From Anisakis pegreffii (taxonomy: Eukaryota > Nematoda > Chromadorea > Rhabditida > Anisakidae): a DNA stretch of 64,000 nt. The translations under genes were made by a program, and so were the position numbers. Position 1 is the first letter of the stretch; each line of letters opens with the position of its first letter. Where the stretch lies: contig JAPYMA010000627.1 in the NCBI GenBank assembly GCA_035041965.1, positions 1 through 64,000 of the forward strand. Direction: 5' to 3'. The notes under the pieces are model-generated. The model saw nothing but the letters and a program-made list of their open reading frames with translations, was not told the DNA's origin and ran no database searches. Shown one piece after another: positions 1 through 14,500 of this stretch.

Positions 1-3000
1 TCCAATGTTATCAAAAGTGTTATGAGGAGATATCTCTCAGGTGTTTGTGGTTACTCGCCGAAGCTTATCTATTAGCTAGTGTCATGGTGGCATTTCATAC
101 ACTTCTATGATGCAATCCTTATTTCCCTTGCCAGTGCAGTTATTGTCTGTCATTAGTGATAATAAGGTACTTGATAACTTTGAGAAATCAATTCAAATGA
201 GGGAGAGGCATTGTAGGTTCTTCAGTTTTGTTTTGATAGCTACACTGGCATATGAAAGGAAAAGAAATATCCCCATGAAACTGAGATTCACGAACGTAGG
301 GTATGAATCGCCTCATGAAGTTAGCGGTAGGTCTGGAAAGTTCGCCTGGACCGCTCACCTGTAGAGACGAGTTGCTGAATGGTGACTCGAAGAACATCCT
401 TACTTCCAATGTCAGTGGAGCTATTATACGTCATCAGTGCTTATAAGGTATTTGATAACTTTGAAAAATGCGTTCAGATGGGATGTGAAGCATTATGGGT
501 TTTTCAGTTTGCTAACTGAGAGATATTTAAATACCAGCAAATTTTAAAGTCATCGCCTCTGTGCTTAATAGTCGACCGCTTTCGAATGCTTATATCCCGA
601 ACCAGGGTTGAACAGACAACTGGGGTGTGAACTGTGCATAGAGGTTAGAATTTTCTCTTGATCGCTAACACAAGGTCTTCTCAGGCTTGGAATGAGCTGG
701 TGTGTATATTCCCAATGAGGTATTTTGGAAATAGTAGTTTTGGGGTTTTACTGCGGAATTTTCTCATAGTATATAATTCGAGCGCTCAAATGACAACTTG
801 AGGAATAGAAAGAAAGATAGCATTCTCCAGATTGCTCTCATATCTTTTGTAGACAGAGGCAAGACCTGAGTCAAGCTTCGCTCAACAATTGCTTATCTTG
901 ACCTCAAACTGATTTTAGGTTGAAGCGGAATGACATTAGCTCGCTTGAATGTATTTCGTTTTCAACGTGTTCTTTCAAAATTTGTTCATGTTAGCGTATT
1001 TTGGATTGTTCGATAGGATGTTAGCATTGAAATCACGTGTTGATGTCAATATCTGTTTGATTGCTCTGTTGTTGTTGTTGTTGTTTACGTGATTGTTTTG
1101 AGCTGTTGTTGACGTGATTATTTCATGCTTTCGTGCGTTCATCGCTCTGTTTGATGCTGTCGCACCATGCATAATAGGGGAGGTATTGCTAGGCATGATA
1201 TGATAGGATTCCATGGTTGAGACAGAATCGCAAAGTGCCTAGAGAACCCGCAAAAACTATCCGGATGTCACATGATAGGGACATGCTCGAGTTCTAGGCT
1301 CTTGCCTAAACGTAAGCTCATAACTTTGCTGAGATTGGGATAAATATAAAAATATGAATGGTGCGTGGCGCGACAGCTGCATAAACGTTTTTTCACGTGT
1401 TACCACACATCACACTGAACAAAGTTGAAAAGATCGACGAGTATCGGTTTAGGATTGTCGAGACGGCAGCTGTTGTAGTTGTGTTGATAAATTCGGGGAA
1501 ATTCAGGTTCAGTATAGGTTCTAGTCTTGACACGATTGTTTGCATCGCAGTTGGGGACTAGGAACTTGAAATTTAAAGGCTTATCAAAATATCGAAATGA
1601 GAAATCATTTTGAAAATATGTTATTGCAACAGGGCTGGCGATTCAGCAAAGTGTAACTGAAACGAGTGATGACATATAAAGGGACATTTCATGAGAAGAT
1701 CACACATATCTTTAGCATGGTAAAATAAATCTCATGGAATGAATGAGATTCTTCCGAAAAACGTGACGATATGAGAAGAAAGCAAATAGGAGCCCTCGAA
1801 TAGGATGATAGATTCTCTCGAAAGAGGACAGAGTTTATGAAAGGCAACTCTTCAAAAGTCACTTAGCATAGCATAGGAAGGATAAAGCAATATTAAGAAT
1901 GCAGCATTTATATTAGGACGTTTAATGCACGTTTGCTCAAGTCCTGAGATGACATCCATAAGGTTGGACGAGTGTCATTGATTGAACATTAGAGATACGC
2001 ACAGAAAAGGCTGCCGTCTCCAGCTTGTGCTCAGCTTTTTTCTTTCGTGGAGAACGCACGCGTTACATCTGAAAAAAACCTTCCTCGTTTCTCGTCGGGT
2101 GGCTATAGGTCAGGCTTCGTGTCGATATCTTAGACAGTATGTTGTCAACGGTTCTTGTACATGCTCCTGTTTCATCTATCAGCTAAATACTGAGTGAGGC
2201 AATTCATGAACGTAACCACAGGAGAGCGGTGGCAACTGGAATAGTAAATTGCTCGAGCTGACCGTCACTTCATCCTTTTCTCTGGTAGAAGCATGTAAAT
2301 CCTCAGGTCGCTCCACCAAGTAGTCAGTGGAAACATCGTCAGTATCTGGAGAATGCCGATTTGGAGCTCATGAGGGGTATGTGTGGTTAGGAGTTTTGTG
2401 AAGTTCCGCAGCGAGGTGATTTTTCGCTCATTTTTCCATAATTTTGGTACCAATCGATTCAAATTGATGAGTGGATTCCAAAAAGTACTAAATTGTGGCA
2501 TTTCGATAGACCTGAGGTGAAAAGAATGCTTTCAGAAGAACAGTCATTCTTAATGATGCATTTGTTTCACACAATTGTTCCATCGCACTGAAGGTCGCAG
2601 GTTCAACTCCGCACAGCGTCAATGATTTTTGGTATTTTTCGGTTGAATGCCTCCAAAAACTTTTCGAATCCACAAAATTTTTGCCATTATTCAAACGAGC
2701 GATTTTTTTTGAACATCGGTTGGATCTCGGAACGAATTAAGGTGATGTCGAACTTTGAGTGTTGGTATCTCTTTAATATGCTTCACAAATCCAAGTTTAT
2801 GGATTTTTTTTGACGTCCGGATTGTCCGCGACGTTGAGATTGATTTCGTGAATCGACCTTTTATTAATTTCAGGTCTTCTTCGAGTCTTCGACTACTCGC
2901 TTGTTAGCCGCTGTTAATTGGTCAGTGGTTAACAAGCGAATAGTCAAACAAACGGAGAAGCGATCTCCCTCTCAAAAGCAAAATATTTTATTTCGTTGAA

Positions 3001-4917
3001 ACTTTCCGTGTGAACACAACACAAGTTCTTATTGTTCATTTTTATTTGTTAAAAATCTTTCATAATATACGTACACACAATTACTGTTAAACATTACCTT
3101 CATAATATAGCCAATTATATAATAACCATCACAAGTTGGCTCAATTGAATACAAACAATTTTTATCTGCAATATTAAAAAGTAATGAAGACTGTGATGGT
3201 ATTCTAATAAAATCCTTTAAACATAACCAAATATCACAGAGAAGGGAATAAAAAGTAATGTAATACAATGACAACTTCGTGCTGAATGTAAATTGAACCA
3301 GTCAAGTTTTAATTTGTTGAAGTTGATTGAAAGGAAAACCGAACGTATTTCATAATAAATTATTGAATATATTATATGAATGATTACAATATTCTTTCAA
3401 TTCCATAATTACAAATACAATTCAAAAGGACAAAATAAAACATTAAACATTTCGATAACTTCACAGTAAACATAACAAATCATAAGTAACACAGTAAAAA
3501 TTAACGAAAACTCCATCAGGAATGTAAATTAGAACAATTACATTCTGATTCGTTCAAATGCGCTTATCAGAGCTCAAGCTCAACCCAATTTGAACAATAT
3601 CTCACGGTTCAGCGTTACAAACTAGGCTAACCAGATGCTAGGGAGTATGAATAACAAATGATCTAAGCCTACGGCTAAAAAATACCGCGATTCTTGGAAA
3701 AATAATCGATGAACAGACATCAAACCATGAGTTCAAACAAGATTAACAATGAAAGTAATTCCTGACAACGGAACAATAATCAGTGTGAAAAATACAAATA
3801 TAACTTATCCACTCGACAAAATTAACGGTACTTAATTAAGAAATATATCAATGGTTTATCGTCTGAAAATCCACGAAGCTGGAACCCGGAATCCTTAGAC
3901 CTCTCACTGGGGAAGAGATTTGGAATAAATATCACATATGGCTGTATAGCTCCGAATTAATTCGCTGTCTGCGGACATCGACTGCAAACGTCAACATCAC
4001 CAATCACAAATATCCGGGATATCATGACTTTAACGGTTCGGATATAGGGATTTGCAAAGAACAAGTTGAACGCCAATTTTCAATTTCGCGGGTTTGCCGT
4101 CGTTGTGAGAACGTTTGAGCGCACTTTCAAATTGGGCGCAAAATTTTGACAGTTTTTTGCCTTTAACTCTGCCGAAAATCCACCAAATCGACAATTTAAC
4201 TGTTAGAAATATTGATAAATGGATCCCGAACTTAACCTGAAGTTGAAATCCAAAATGATTCAGTCCTGAGCCAGTTTGAGCGCAAAACCGATAATGGGAA
4301 CGTATCGTAAAAATATTTTGCCCACCCCTCACTTTTCGCACTTTTCTTTCAGCAGATCGCTGCGCCGACCCGTTCTTGGCAATGAGCCGAGACGCGTGGG
4401 CGTGAAATGTCATCCGCGAGCGATCCACTTTTATTTTATTTGTGATTTTTTAATTAATTAGCGATAATTATGGTCAGTGGATATGTTATATTTGTATTAC
4501 TCACGCTAATTGTTGTTCCGCATCTTCCATTTTTTAAACTGCCCAATTTTAATGCGTATTAAAGCAATTTGAATCAGTTTTAAGACATTCAAAACACCGT
4601 TATGAGGAATTACTTATATTGTAAGTTTTGTTTGAACGTTTGGTTTGTCGTCTGTTTAGTGAGCATTTTCGTGAAATTCAAGCTATTTTTTGTCGTAGGC
4701 TTAGATTAATTGTTGTTCATACACCCCATTTCTCCTCGACCTAAACAGCAAGATTACCTTTACGGTATCCTTCAATTTTACTCCTCTTCAAAAAAGCATT
4801 TGTGAATGTGTGCAGAGATCTGTGGCACAATGTGATGAGAGTGTGCCGGTTGACAAGTGTTGTGTTTGCGTTAACCCGTGCATCAATTTTTATTGACGTG
4901 ACCTGAAGAATTTAGCT
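1..4917. other. Intergenic, no gene recognised
   Basis: I see no conserved protein in either strand here. The open frames are short and low in recognisable motifs. A GTT microsatellite lies near 1067-1085, a possible SINE-like stretch near 2490-2700, and a short hairpin at 2891-2945. One 132-codon minus-strand frame (4030-4428) sits just upstream of the SPT3 gene in a locally more GC-rich stretch; I could not tie it to a family and treat it as promoter-proximal sequence rather than a gene. Confidence 0.5.
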
Positions 4918-7005
4918 ATGAGTGTTTGTGGTACTCGCGGGACAAGTGAAGGGGAGGATGACCATGAGGATTTACAGTCCGTCATCAGCAATCTGATGTT
5001 CGCATTTGGTGATGGAATAGAGCCACTTGAAGAGTAGGTTACAGGATTTATTTGCTAATAATCGAATTTCGATGTGAGATAAGGAATGAAATATCCGAAG
5101 AATTATGCCAATTGTTTTGAACGTATCAGGCAAAGATTTGTTGCGGTTCTTTTTTGCATTCGTTTAATACCGAGGATATTAGTGTGAAACAGTTCAGAAA
5201 GCATCCGTATGAAGTATGGCCATCGTGCATGTGAAAATTTTGGTAAGGTAAAAATTCTCTGTTTAGATGCCAGAAATTGGTAATGAATGTTGTGCGCAGT
5301 CAAATGATCGGAATCGTGAAAGAGGCTGAGAAGACGGCTCGTAGTCGAGGGTTTGTTCGTGTTGATATGATTGTTATTGTCCAAAAAAAGAAACAGTATA
5401 AGACGGGGAATTGTTGCTGAAAGCATTTTTCAGTGTACAAATTTCAGCAGTCGAAAAATTCAAATGGTTGATATACTGTTCCAATTTCGACGTCATCCAG
5501 TTCAACTAAACCGAATCTTTCAGTATCTCAAGGTATCATCACTAATATTAATTCAGCATTTCTCCTTTTTGAGGTAGTAATAGTAATAAAAAATTAATTT
5601 TAATAATAATAATAAAAAAGGAAGGAGAAATTCTTGATTGGCTCAAGCTCTCAATGATTCATTCATTAAATACGCATCCAATTTACGCAGTCTGTTCACT
5701 GAAGCTAAGTCATTCATGATTAATTACTCACTTATTAATTACTATCAGCAAAAAAGGATAATAACTGTTGAAGTGAGGATAATACTACTGAAAAACGATA
5801 CGAACAATGATAGTATTAAACCTGATGGTAATAATAATATTCATATCCAAAGGTCAATAAATTGAAATTTTTGAGTCAGCGGATGTGTTACGATCAGCTA
5901 AACAATCTTTATTGAGCGTTTCTGATGTGAACGCTGAATCGGTGGATGAAATGGATTTTATATCGCAGTTTGATGATGGTTTGAAACAAGACGTCAAATC
6001 AACTCTTTACGGTAAAGAGTAAGTTTATTTCGATTGGAATATTCATCTAAGATTTTTGGAATGAACATTTCCTAAAACCCTTCAAATATCCCTCTTATCA
6101 TCTCAATTTTTTACACTTTCGAAATTTTTGAAAATGAATTAGGGGTTTAAGGTGATTCATCCTCATCCTGATTTATCCTGTGTTGTGCTCATAGTTTTTC
6201 TCACTGGAGAGAACCATTGTTCATATCTATACAATATTATTGTGTTGTTTGTGCGCTGCGAATGTCGTTCTATACAAGCCCTTCACATCGCGCTATCTCA
6301 AAAAGCGAAATATTGTCATCAATTTAAAACTGATCCAAGGTTAAAATGAATTTTTACAGTGCGCAAGCAATGTATCAGGCCCTATCGGTATTCGATGAAA
6401 CGGGTGAATTACGTGAGAGTCTTGATAAGTCAGTGAAAGAGGATGACGAAAAAATGGAGCGAATGCGACGTTTATATGAACGCGGTGCAGCTATGGATCG
6501 GGATTTATATCAAAAGTATGCAAAGGCTCGAATGTGTTCCATGTGTACAATCAGCGGGCGAAGGTACGATGCAATTCGATTTTTGTATCAGTTACTCATG
6601 GAATCAGATCCTTTTTATTCATATATTTTTTGAGACTCGGTGAAATGTTCTTTTCTTTGCGAACTCGCTTCTGTATTGTTTTTCTACAGAAATTCTCTAC
6701 AGTATCCGAATAGTTTCATCAGCAGATGTAATGTTTTAAGGAGCGAACGATCGATTCGTCGTTTTTTGAACTGGTTGGGCGGCGTTGACGTGGCTACTGA
6801 CACCGTCACAATACTCAGTTATTTAGCATCCGAAATTATTTATGTGGTTGTGGAAGGGGCTGTTTTCTCACGGCAGTCCGAGCCAGAACGACTTTATCAA
6901 AATGATTATCCGGCAAATTCATTGCAACTTCGACATTATGAAGAATCTCTAAGAAGAAATAAGGGTTATATGAAGAATGGCAGTATTCTTGTCGGTTATT
7001 TCTAA
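4918..7005 (+). CDS. SPT3: SPT3 homologue, SAGA coactivator subunit
   Basis: Transcription initiation protein SPT3, a histone-fold subunit of the SAGA coactivator that helps TBP load at promoters in the nucleus. Six exons join in phase: 4918-5033, 5267-5350, 5451-5532, 5876-6018, 6360-6563, 6690-7005, giving 945 nt and 314 aa, close to the 317 aa of human SUPT3H. Exons 1-3 encode the histone fold (SNLMFAFGDG, then KLVMNVVRSQMIG, then MVDILFQFRRHP, each aligning with the SUPT3H equivalent). Exons 5-6 encode the C-terminal Spt3 region (FDETGELRE, RFLNWLGG, ILSYLASEIIY). The middle exon 4 is poorly conserved and its acceptor (TTTTGAG) is weak. The ATG lies 2 nt after a 3' splice-like AATTTAG, suggesting spliced-leader addition. 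Family is confident; exon 4 and 6 edges are least certain. Confidence 0.9.
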
Positions 7006-8546
7006 GATATTCACTCACTTTTTCATCTCTCAGGATCCGTTTCGAAGTGTTTATGCTGAGTCGTTTTAATTCTCGTATTTGGTGATGTGAATTTTTTCTT
7101 TTGATTACTGTGCTCTTCATCATTATTCTGCGGTCTGGTAGATACTCATTCATGCAATATCGAGATTGCTAAAGTTTATTTCATTACTTTGTTTGAGATA
7201 TGATCATATTTACGTTTGCTTCTATTGATCTGCTGAATTTAGCTGTGGCAAAATTTCGTGGGATTTCACTTTCGTGAAATTCCTTAGAAAAAAAAGACAA
7301 TAACTAATCCCCAGTGTAGTTTGGTATTTATTGTTGATAAAAACTCAATCCACTCCAAGCTATGCGATAGATTGAACCAAACTTTTGATAATCACAATCT
7401 GTCATATCAACCATTTCTGTTCATTCATCTTCCATTTTTTCATTCACTTTTCTTCAGCAATTCTGTGTGAATTGCTAGTTTGATTTGTATTTTTCACTTT
7501 GTCATTGCGTTCATTTTATCATATTTTTGAATATGTCTGTATATTCATGTTCATATGGTTGCAATCAGTTTAATGTGTGGCATATTTTACGAAATAAAGT
7601 CTTGGATGCATCAGATTCGAACGTCTCATAAAGTTGCAGCAAAACGCTTTTTTAAAGTCACATTGATTGAGTAACCAATGATTTTGATTGATTTCTTGTC
7701 GCATTTCGGTCTCAAGCAGTCGTTTGAAGACAAGCCCATCAACTGAGAAAAACTTTTGATTCATTTCCATTTCAACTGCTTTCGCCGGCCAAATCCACTG
7801 GGGATTTCTGATGGCAGACAAGAAATTTAAAGGCACTTCTCATTTAAACATCATCATACTCTCTTAAGCAATACTCATTCATTCTTGGTGTTCACGTATT
7901 TTTCGTGTAAACTGAATGTGGGTTTTCGTGGTCGAATTCGATTATGAATGAGTTCGATCGTATAGATAGTAGGTTCGAGAACTCAACTTAAGTGTTGTGG
8001 ATGTTTTTAAAAAATTGTTTAAAAGAACCTTTATTGTTCCAGTTTGTTGTTTTGAAATTAAATTTTACTCGCTTGATTGGTTTAGTGTAATGTTCTCATT
8101 ATAAGATATGATAATTTTCACCTGATGGAGAATTGAGGTTGTCTGAGGACGAGGGAGTTGGGGAGGTTTGCAAATCATTTTTGATCGTCGTGGTTTCATG
8201 ACAAGTTGATTGATTGCTTTGTTAATTAGCAACGAATTCTCGGCAGCAAAGTTGCTGACCATCCTTCTGTCAATTCTCTGTTTTTCTGCTAATTTGTTTC
8301 AATGAAATAGCAAAGGAAGGGGTGTTAGCGCAACAATGTGAGGGTTAATGATCTGCAATAAAGATGGTTTTGGATAGGCCGTTGATGTATATTCACGTTG
8401 CACATGTGTCTCATGTATGTTACTTGGATAACTGGATTTGGTATATGGGTGTGTGTTTGTTTGTGTTTGTGTATGTTCGAGAAGAATGAGTGAATGAAAC
8501 GCTAAGTGGATTATGTGGATATCTTGGAAAAGATGATTACTGTGGA
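7006..8546. other. Intergenic between SPT3 and the K+ channel
   Basis: No gene recognised. An AATAAA at 7593-7598 could serve SPT3 mRNA but is far from the stop. GT-rich simple sequence lies at about 8448-8475, just before the first channel exon I can assign. An 88-codon minus-strand frame at 7570-7836 has no recognisable domain. Confidence 0.4.
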
Positions 8547-11500
8547 ATGGAAGCGTGTGGTAGCTCGCTGACTGACCTGCTCGACAAACGCCGACGATCA
8601 GCTGCCTATTTGGTGCATCCCCGATCGAATACAGTCACCAGATATTCTGTACCGAACTCAAAGCGACATAATCCTGTAATTCTTTTAATACCTGAATCAA
8701 TTGCTCATATCATATTCGTTCGTTATTTTCGCCTGGTAATTTTTTAACACAACTAAACGAATGCCATTGTGTGGACGAAAAATGAGACCGTCGACGAATA
8801 ATATGATTATTTCATTTTATTTTTTAAAATTCCATTGTTCATTTTTTGTTCATGGCAGTTTCACGTTTAGCTGCTGTTCGGCCAGTGCATTCTTCATACA
8901 TTTATCTCGTCTTTCATGTATCCTCCTTCCGTGCTAGGTCATTTCGGAACGCCATATTTTGCTGCATCAAGCAGTGACTCCTATGAACAAGCAACCAATG
9001 CACGCTCAATACTTTTTATACTTATCCCAAGCACATTGCGATTTTTGCTATTGAATATTGCACATAATCGGTAGCGTCTTACACAGTAGGAGAGGGGCTG
9101 AGAGATTACTGAAGGCAATGTCCAAGAAACTGTCCTTGGAAAACGTGTTTTTGTGCTTATTTAAGTTGGAATCTTACTCACTGCAATCCCACATTCATCC
9201 CTGTCGACAATTCTTTCTGCATATCCACTGAACAAAATCAGTCTAATAGTAAGGCTGTCTTCGTCACTCTGAAATTCTCATGAGTTCATCTGAAAATATT
9301 TTTTTTGCATAAGAAAGTATGGAATTTATTATTGTCCTAATTTGCTACAGTTAAAATAGCTTTTGGTAATTTCCAGGCATCTGATGACCAATGAATAAGC
9401 GATAGCATTATTTGATATCTGAATAAGTAATGATGCTGAGGCGGATTGAAGTAATCAGTCAAAAAGTGAGACTTAAATAAGCGATGAACGCACGCAAGTA
9501 AATGAAATAGGAGAATCAACGCAAGAAACATACTCTTTGAGACTGAATCTGAAATTAGCATTTAAATTTCGAATAATTGTGGTCAGTGAGATCGCAACTT
9601 GATATTACAATAACTATCTGCACAGAGCCTGAGCCAGGCTATGATCCGGCTTGTATCTATTATCCAATTATTTGTTGTTATCTACACAGAATGACGTAAG
9701 GAAAATCGCTAGTATTCAGGCTTGGCCCATTAGTATAGATTTGCACCAATAGTTCTGCTTTACATTGAATTTTCGCATCAATAAAAAGTTCGAGCGAAAC
9801 GAAAACCCGTTCTAGAATTAGGAACTGAACGAGCATTCCTATTGGGTATAATTCGACTCACGTTAATGAGAAAAAATATGGCGTGCCGATGTGACGTGTG
9901 ATCAAATTACATGCAATCCCATTTTCATAGGTCGACTTTCATGAAGAGAGGAATGTAACGGTTTGGAAAAGATTTTTCTAGTTTAGAATTAAGAAATGAT
10001 CAAAAATTGACTATAATTACTTCAAGCAATTATTTTCATAGAAGTTCTCACTTCTTGACGATGAGCACTTCCTGCCGAGAGGGGCGAGCAATGGCTCGTT
10101 GAAGTCAACAACCAAATCACAGATCATCACATCGCTTTCGGAAACACGTTTCCAAAAATTTTGTCACTATTTGCAGGTAATTTTTATGTAGTGTTTATCA
10201 TATTAGCAAGATTTGCACAGTGAAAAATTACTCATAATGAAATAGTCCTGTTTAAGCGCCGCTCATTTGCACTTTATTGAATTTTTTTCTGCTAACTGCA
10301 CTTCAGTATGAAACAATCATTTAGAGTATCTAAAATGAATGCTGAATTTTCAGTACATTTACAAGAAGTCGCACATTCACAGCTTCTTTCCTGTGCTCAT
10401 ATTGATAGCGTATTCGTTTCTTGGTGGACTCATTTTCTACACAATCGAATGTCCAAACGAAGAGGAACTTTTGCTTGAGAAGAAAGCTTACATTGATGCT
10501 GAGAAACGTACGCTCTTCTCGATTATTGCTGACGTCGAGCACAACGTGCAACTGATACGTGCCACTTATAACACAACATCAGCAGTCAATGCTCAACTCA
10601 GACAATACAACAAATTCGCTTTGAATGTCCTCAATAAGGTGAGCACTCTTGAACAAGTGCATTTGCACATGGCTTCGATTATCATCCGGTTTGTCACTGA
10701 CGCTTGATCTTTGGAATCGTGAGCGTAACAAAAACAGTTGTTGCTTCAATTCGATGAAAGATCTTGCTTCGAAATCGATTTGTGACGATGTATTTATGTT
10801 TGTATGTCATAGTAATAACTCATGCAACATCCAACACTCATAACACATTTTATTCGAGTCATGTTCATAGCAATAATTTGTTGATAGAATATGAGTCAAT
10901 AGTTTTGATACGTCTTATTCAATTACAATACCATTGTGAGATGCATAATTCGATTTGTCACACGATTATCTTCCACTATTTAATCAATCTGTATGCTCAA
11001 GCTGCAGTGATGCAAATGAATGCGAGGCAAAATTACGGAGCAGATTTTAGAGGACTTTTTCCAATGTTGACATCATTGAGATCCGGTATTATCAAGTTAC
11101 ATCAGCACATTAGCGGTAGCATTTGAATGGAGTCATTAATAATGAAGCAATTTTGATAATACTAAGGATACAATGTACTCTCCAAAATACTTTATATGAG
11201 GCTGTGAATAGCAGCAATCAGACCGAACGGAACAAACGATTGAAAAAAAAAAGGGGGGAGGGTGGTGTGGGTGAGGACTGAGCATGGAACGAGCTCGAGA
11301 AATTTCATGGCCAACTTTCAAAAAAGGCTTCAATGATTGAATACTTCTGCAATACATACTTCTACAACTCCTTAAGAAGGAAATTAGTGTTCGCGACTTT
11401 TAGCAAGCGAACATCATTCAGCTACCAACAGTGATTGCTCTAGAGCCAGAAAATTTTGTTTTGGCTTCCTAAAAAAGTGTCACAGTGACATTCACTCACC

Positions 11501-14500
11501 AGAGCTAAGATCTGTACGGTAGTCTTTTCGGCAGCTCGGAGCCGGAACCGGAGTCGAATTTTCAAAAAAATGCGCAGCAGCTACAGCTGGAGTTGGAGAT
11601 AAAAATTTTAAAAAAAGTACGGTGCAGCCGTAGCTGGGTAATTTTTCTCAATTTAGGCATCACTGGCTACTAGGCGGAAGTGATGTTGCTTAGAAGTGAG
11701 CAACCGTAGTGCTTGCTATTCTCTCGATGATTTCGAATCAACGAATGAATTCGATTTTCGATGAATTGTTTGCACAGATGGTTTAGGTCACTAGATACGT
11801 TCGTTATCGAAAATCACTGAATTATATCAGAGAACGTGAGGGCCAAGCGATTGCTACAGGACTGAATCGCTCATTTTCTTCTCTTCCACCAAGACTTTGT
11901 TCAACGAGAATCAATTGGAGTTTCCGTTTGAAGGCGGCGTTCTGAATCAATGAAGAACTTCAAATGTGGATTTACGTCTGTAGAAATTTTTATTGAACTG
12001 AATGCATGAGTTCTTGACTGTGCGAAGACAAACTAAATGAAATTAAAATATTATTGATTGCAGGCTGCCTATTGGTATGCGTTGAGTGTTTATTATTTGA
12101 CTGATCATGAAAGTTATAAGGCGTCTGTACTGCACCCTGAATCTCCGGAGAAGTTATGGCAAAATCAATTTGCAACAAATTTTGGACGGATCCATGCTCT
12201 AAGAAATTATACAGAACAGGTGGGTGGATTTTGTGATCGTGAATGATTCGTTTTAGTTTGCCACGAAAATTGCTCGCTAAATTTCTGAATACGACGTAAG
12301 TATGAACTGATGATGTTTTACGCTGAAACCAATCAGTGACTTTCCATTTCAATATAACCGCGCATAAAATTCATCAGTTCTACTGTTTTTCTGGGTTTTA
12401 TGATTTGAGAGCATCATAATGTTTGGTTCAGTTGTCTCGACGATGTTGGGAAATTGGTTTGGAATTAAACGAAAATTCTTCGGTCACTCAAGCCAAGATG
12501 GAAGACGCACTTGAATTATTCAACTCGTGGACTGGCCTCTCACACGTTCTAACACCTACGTGGACATTCTGGAATTCAATGTTTCTTGCTGGTAGCATTC
12601 AGAAAGAAATTTTCATTGCATTCATATTCAAGCAATTTCTCACATTTTCACATGTGTTGTGAATGATCACAAAGAATCGAATGCTTTGAATACGAAAACC
12701 AAAACCATCAAAATCATCGTCTTTTTGCCGATGAATTTTTTTGGTTTTTGGATCATCAGTCGTCGACTGTTGTTCATCAAGGTTGTTCTTTCGTTCTGAT
12801 TCTAAAAGCTCTAAAGGATAATTATTATCTTCATCATTTGCTGAAGTTATCATTCGTGAGCAAGATCTGCTCTAATCGATGAAAGTGACGACATATTATA
12901 GTGACAACATATACGACAATTGGTTATGGTAATATAACAGCAAAGAGCCGATTGGGTCAACTGGCTGCAATGCTTTATGCGGTGATTGGCATACCATTAG
13001 TGCTGATGATATTGCATAAACTTGGTCGACAGTTTTTGATCGCATTAGAATATTTTTGGAATTGGATGGTGAGGTCAGTGGGAGGCGATTTTGCAAGTTA
13101 TTTTCCGATAATTTTCAATTATTTTTCGTCATCTTGAAACTCTTGTTGGACTTTGAATTTGACAAATACTATCGAATCGTCGTCACACATTGCTGGAGTA
13201 CAAGCGTATCTTTCGAAGAAACAGAATACTGATCACAGAGGTGGTATTTTTTGGTTGATCAGTTGTTGTCAAGCTCTTATGAGACAATACTAAATGAAGA
13301 ACGAAAAAATGTGCACTTATTTGTTCACCGGATTTTTTTTTGCTTGCGATGGAGCGAAGAACAGAGCCAACATTTCATAGCCATGTTCACCCATTTCAAA
13401 AAATAATCATACGCAAATGTTGCCCATACCACGCTTCACTGTGACGAAAACAGTAAAGAATTTTCATTGATGGAGAACTGTGAGCATAATGAATCAATGT
13501 TGTAGAGCAATGGAATTCGTGTCTTGCGTTAAGGATGCGGGTCGTCTTAAAAGACATGTTGAATCGGATAGTATTCGAGAAGCAAATATGCCAGTTCTTC
13601 TTGCTGTATGTTCATTTTCCAAACGTCTCAACTTTTATTTCACTCCATTTTAGGTCGAACTCATTGAATTGTGGCTGAAGTATTTCATGTTTTTGACATT
13701 CAAGAGGATATTTTGTATGTTTGCTATTCATCCTTTCGCTATTTCTTATTTGCGTTATTGGAGTTCTCTGCAAGCGAAAATACTTTTTGTTGGGTTGTTT
13801 ACAACATATACACACAGTTCCATGGAATTCAAGCGTTTCCTGTCAACGTCCTCTTTAAGTGACTCAATTGAATCTGCAATCTTTTCAACTTGTACGATGA
13901 TGAGCATGTGTTGATGAATTTTCTACTTCTGGTGAACTCAACTCCTGCTCACCTCAAATTAACTTTCAAAAACGTGAAACCGTCAAGTCAGCTAGATAAA
14001 ATGGCAGAATGAAATCTTATTTGGGTACCACGATAGAATAATTTTCTGATTTAAAAAAGCAAACAAATATTTGATGTAACATATTTGAATTAAGGTTGGC
14101 GTTGCGTTTGGATGGATGTTTCTATGTGCAGCAATATTTTTGAAATTCGAAAAGGATTGGGATTATTTCAAAAGTTTTTATTTCTTTTTTTGTTCATTGA
14201 CAACGATCGGATATGGTGAATGATCATTCTTTTATCGTTGTTGATAATTATTCTTCCTTCCACAAACACTCCCCGTCGACTTTTCTTCTTACCATCTTCG
14301 GAATTCCAGAAGTGAAAAGAAACAAACCAAGACTGCAACCTGATGGTCTAGCTTTTGAATGTAGTTGACGAAAACTTTGAAATCTAATGGCCAAATTTTC
14401 ACATAATTTTGGAAAAGTACAGAATGGCATGAAAAGGATCTGAAGTCCTATTGAATTTTTTTTCCTCAATTTCATTTCCCAGTAGAATTTTAAGAGCTAT

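Noticed and set aside
2560..2630. tRNA-like T-arm sequence
   Set aside because: Only a B-box-like motif is present; no acceptor stem, anticodon arm or A box could be folded around it.
4030..4428. 132-codon minus-strand open frame
   Set aside because: No recognisable motif, no splice partners seen, and it sits in the GC-richer region just upstream of SPT3; more likely promoter-proximal DNA.
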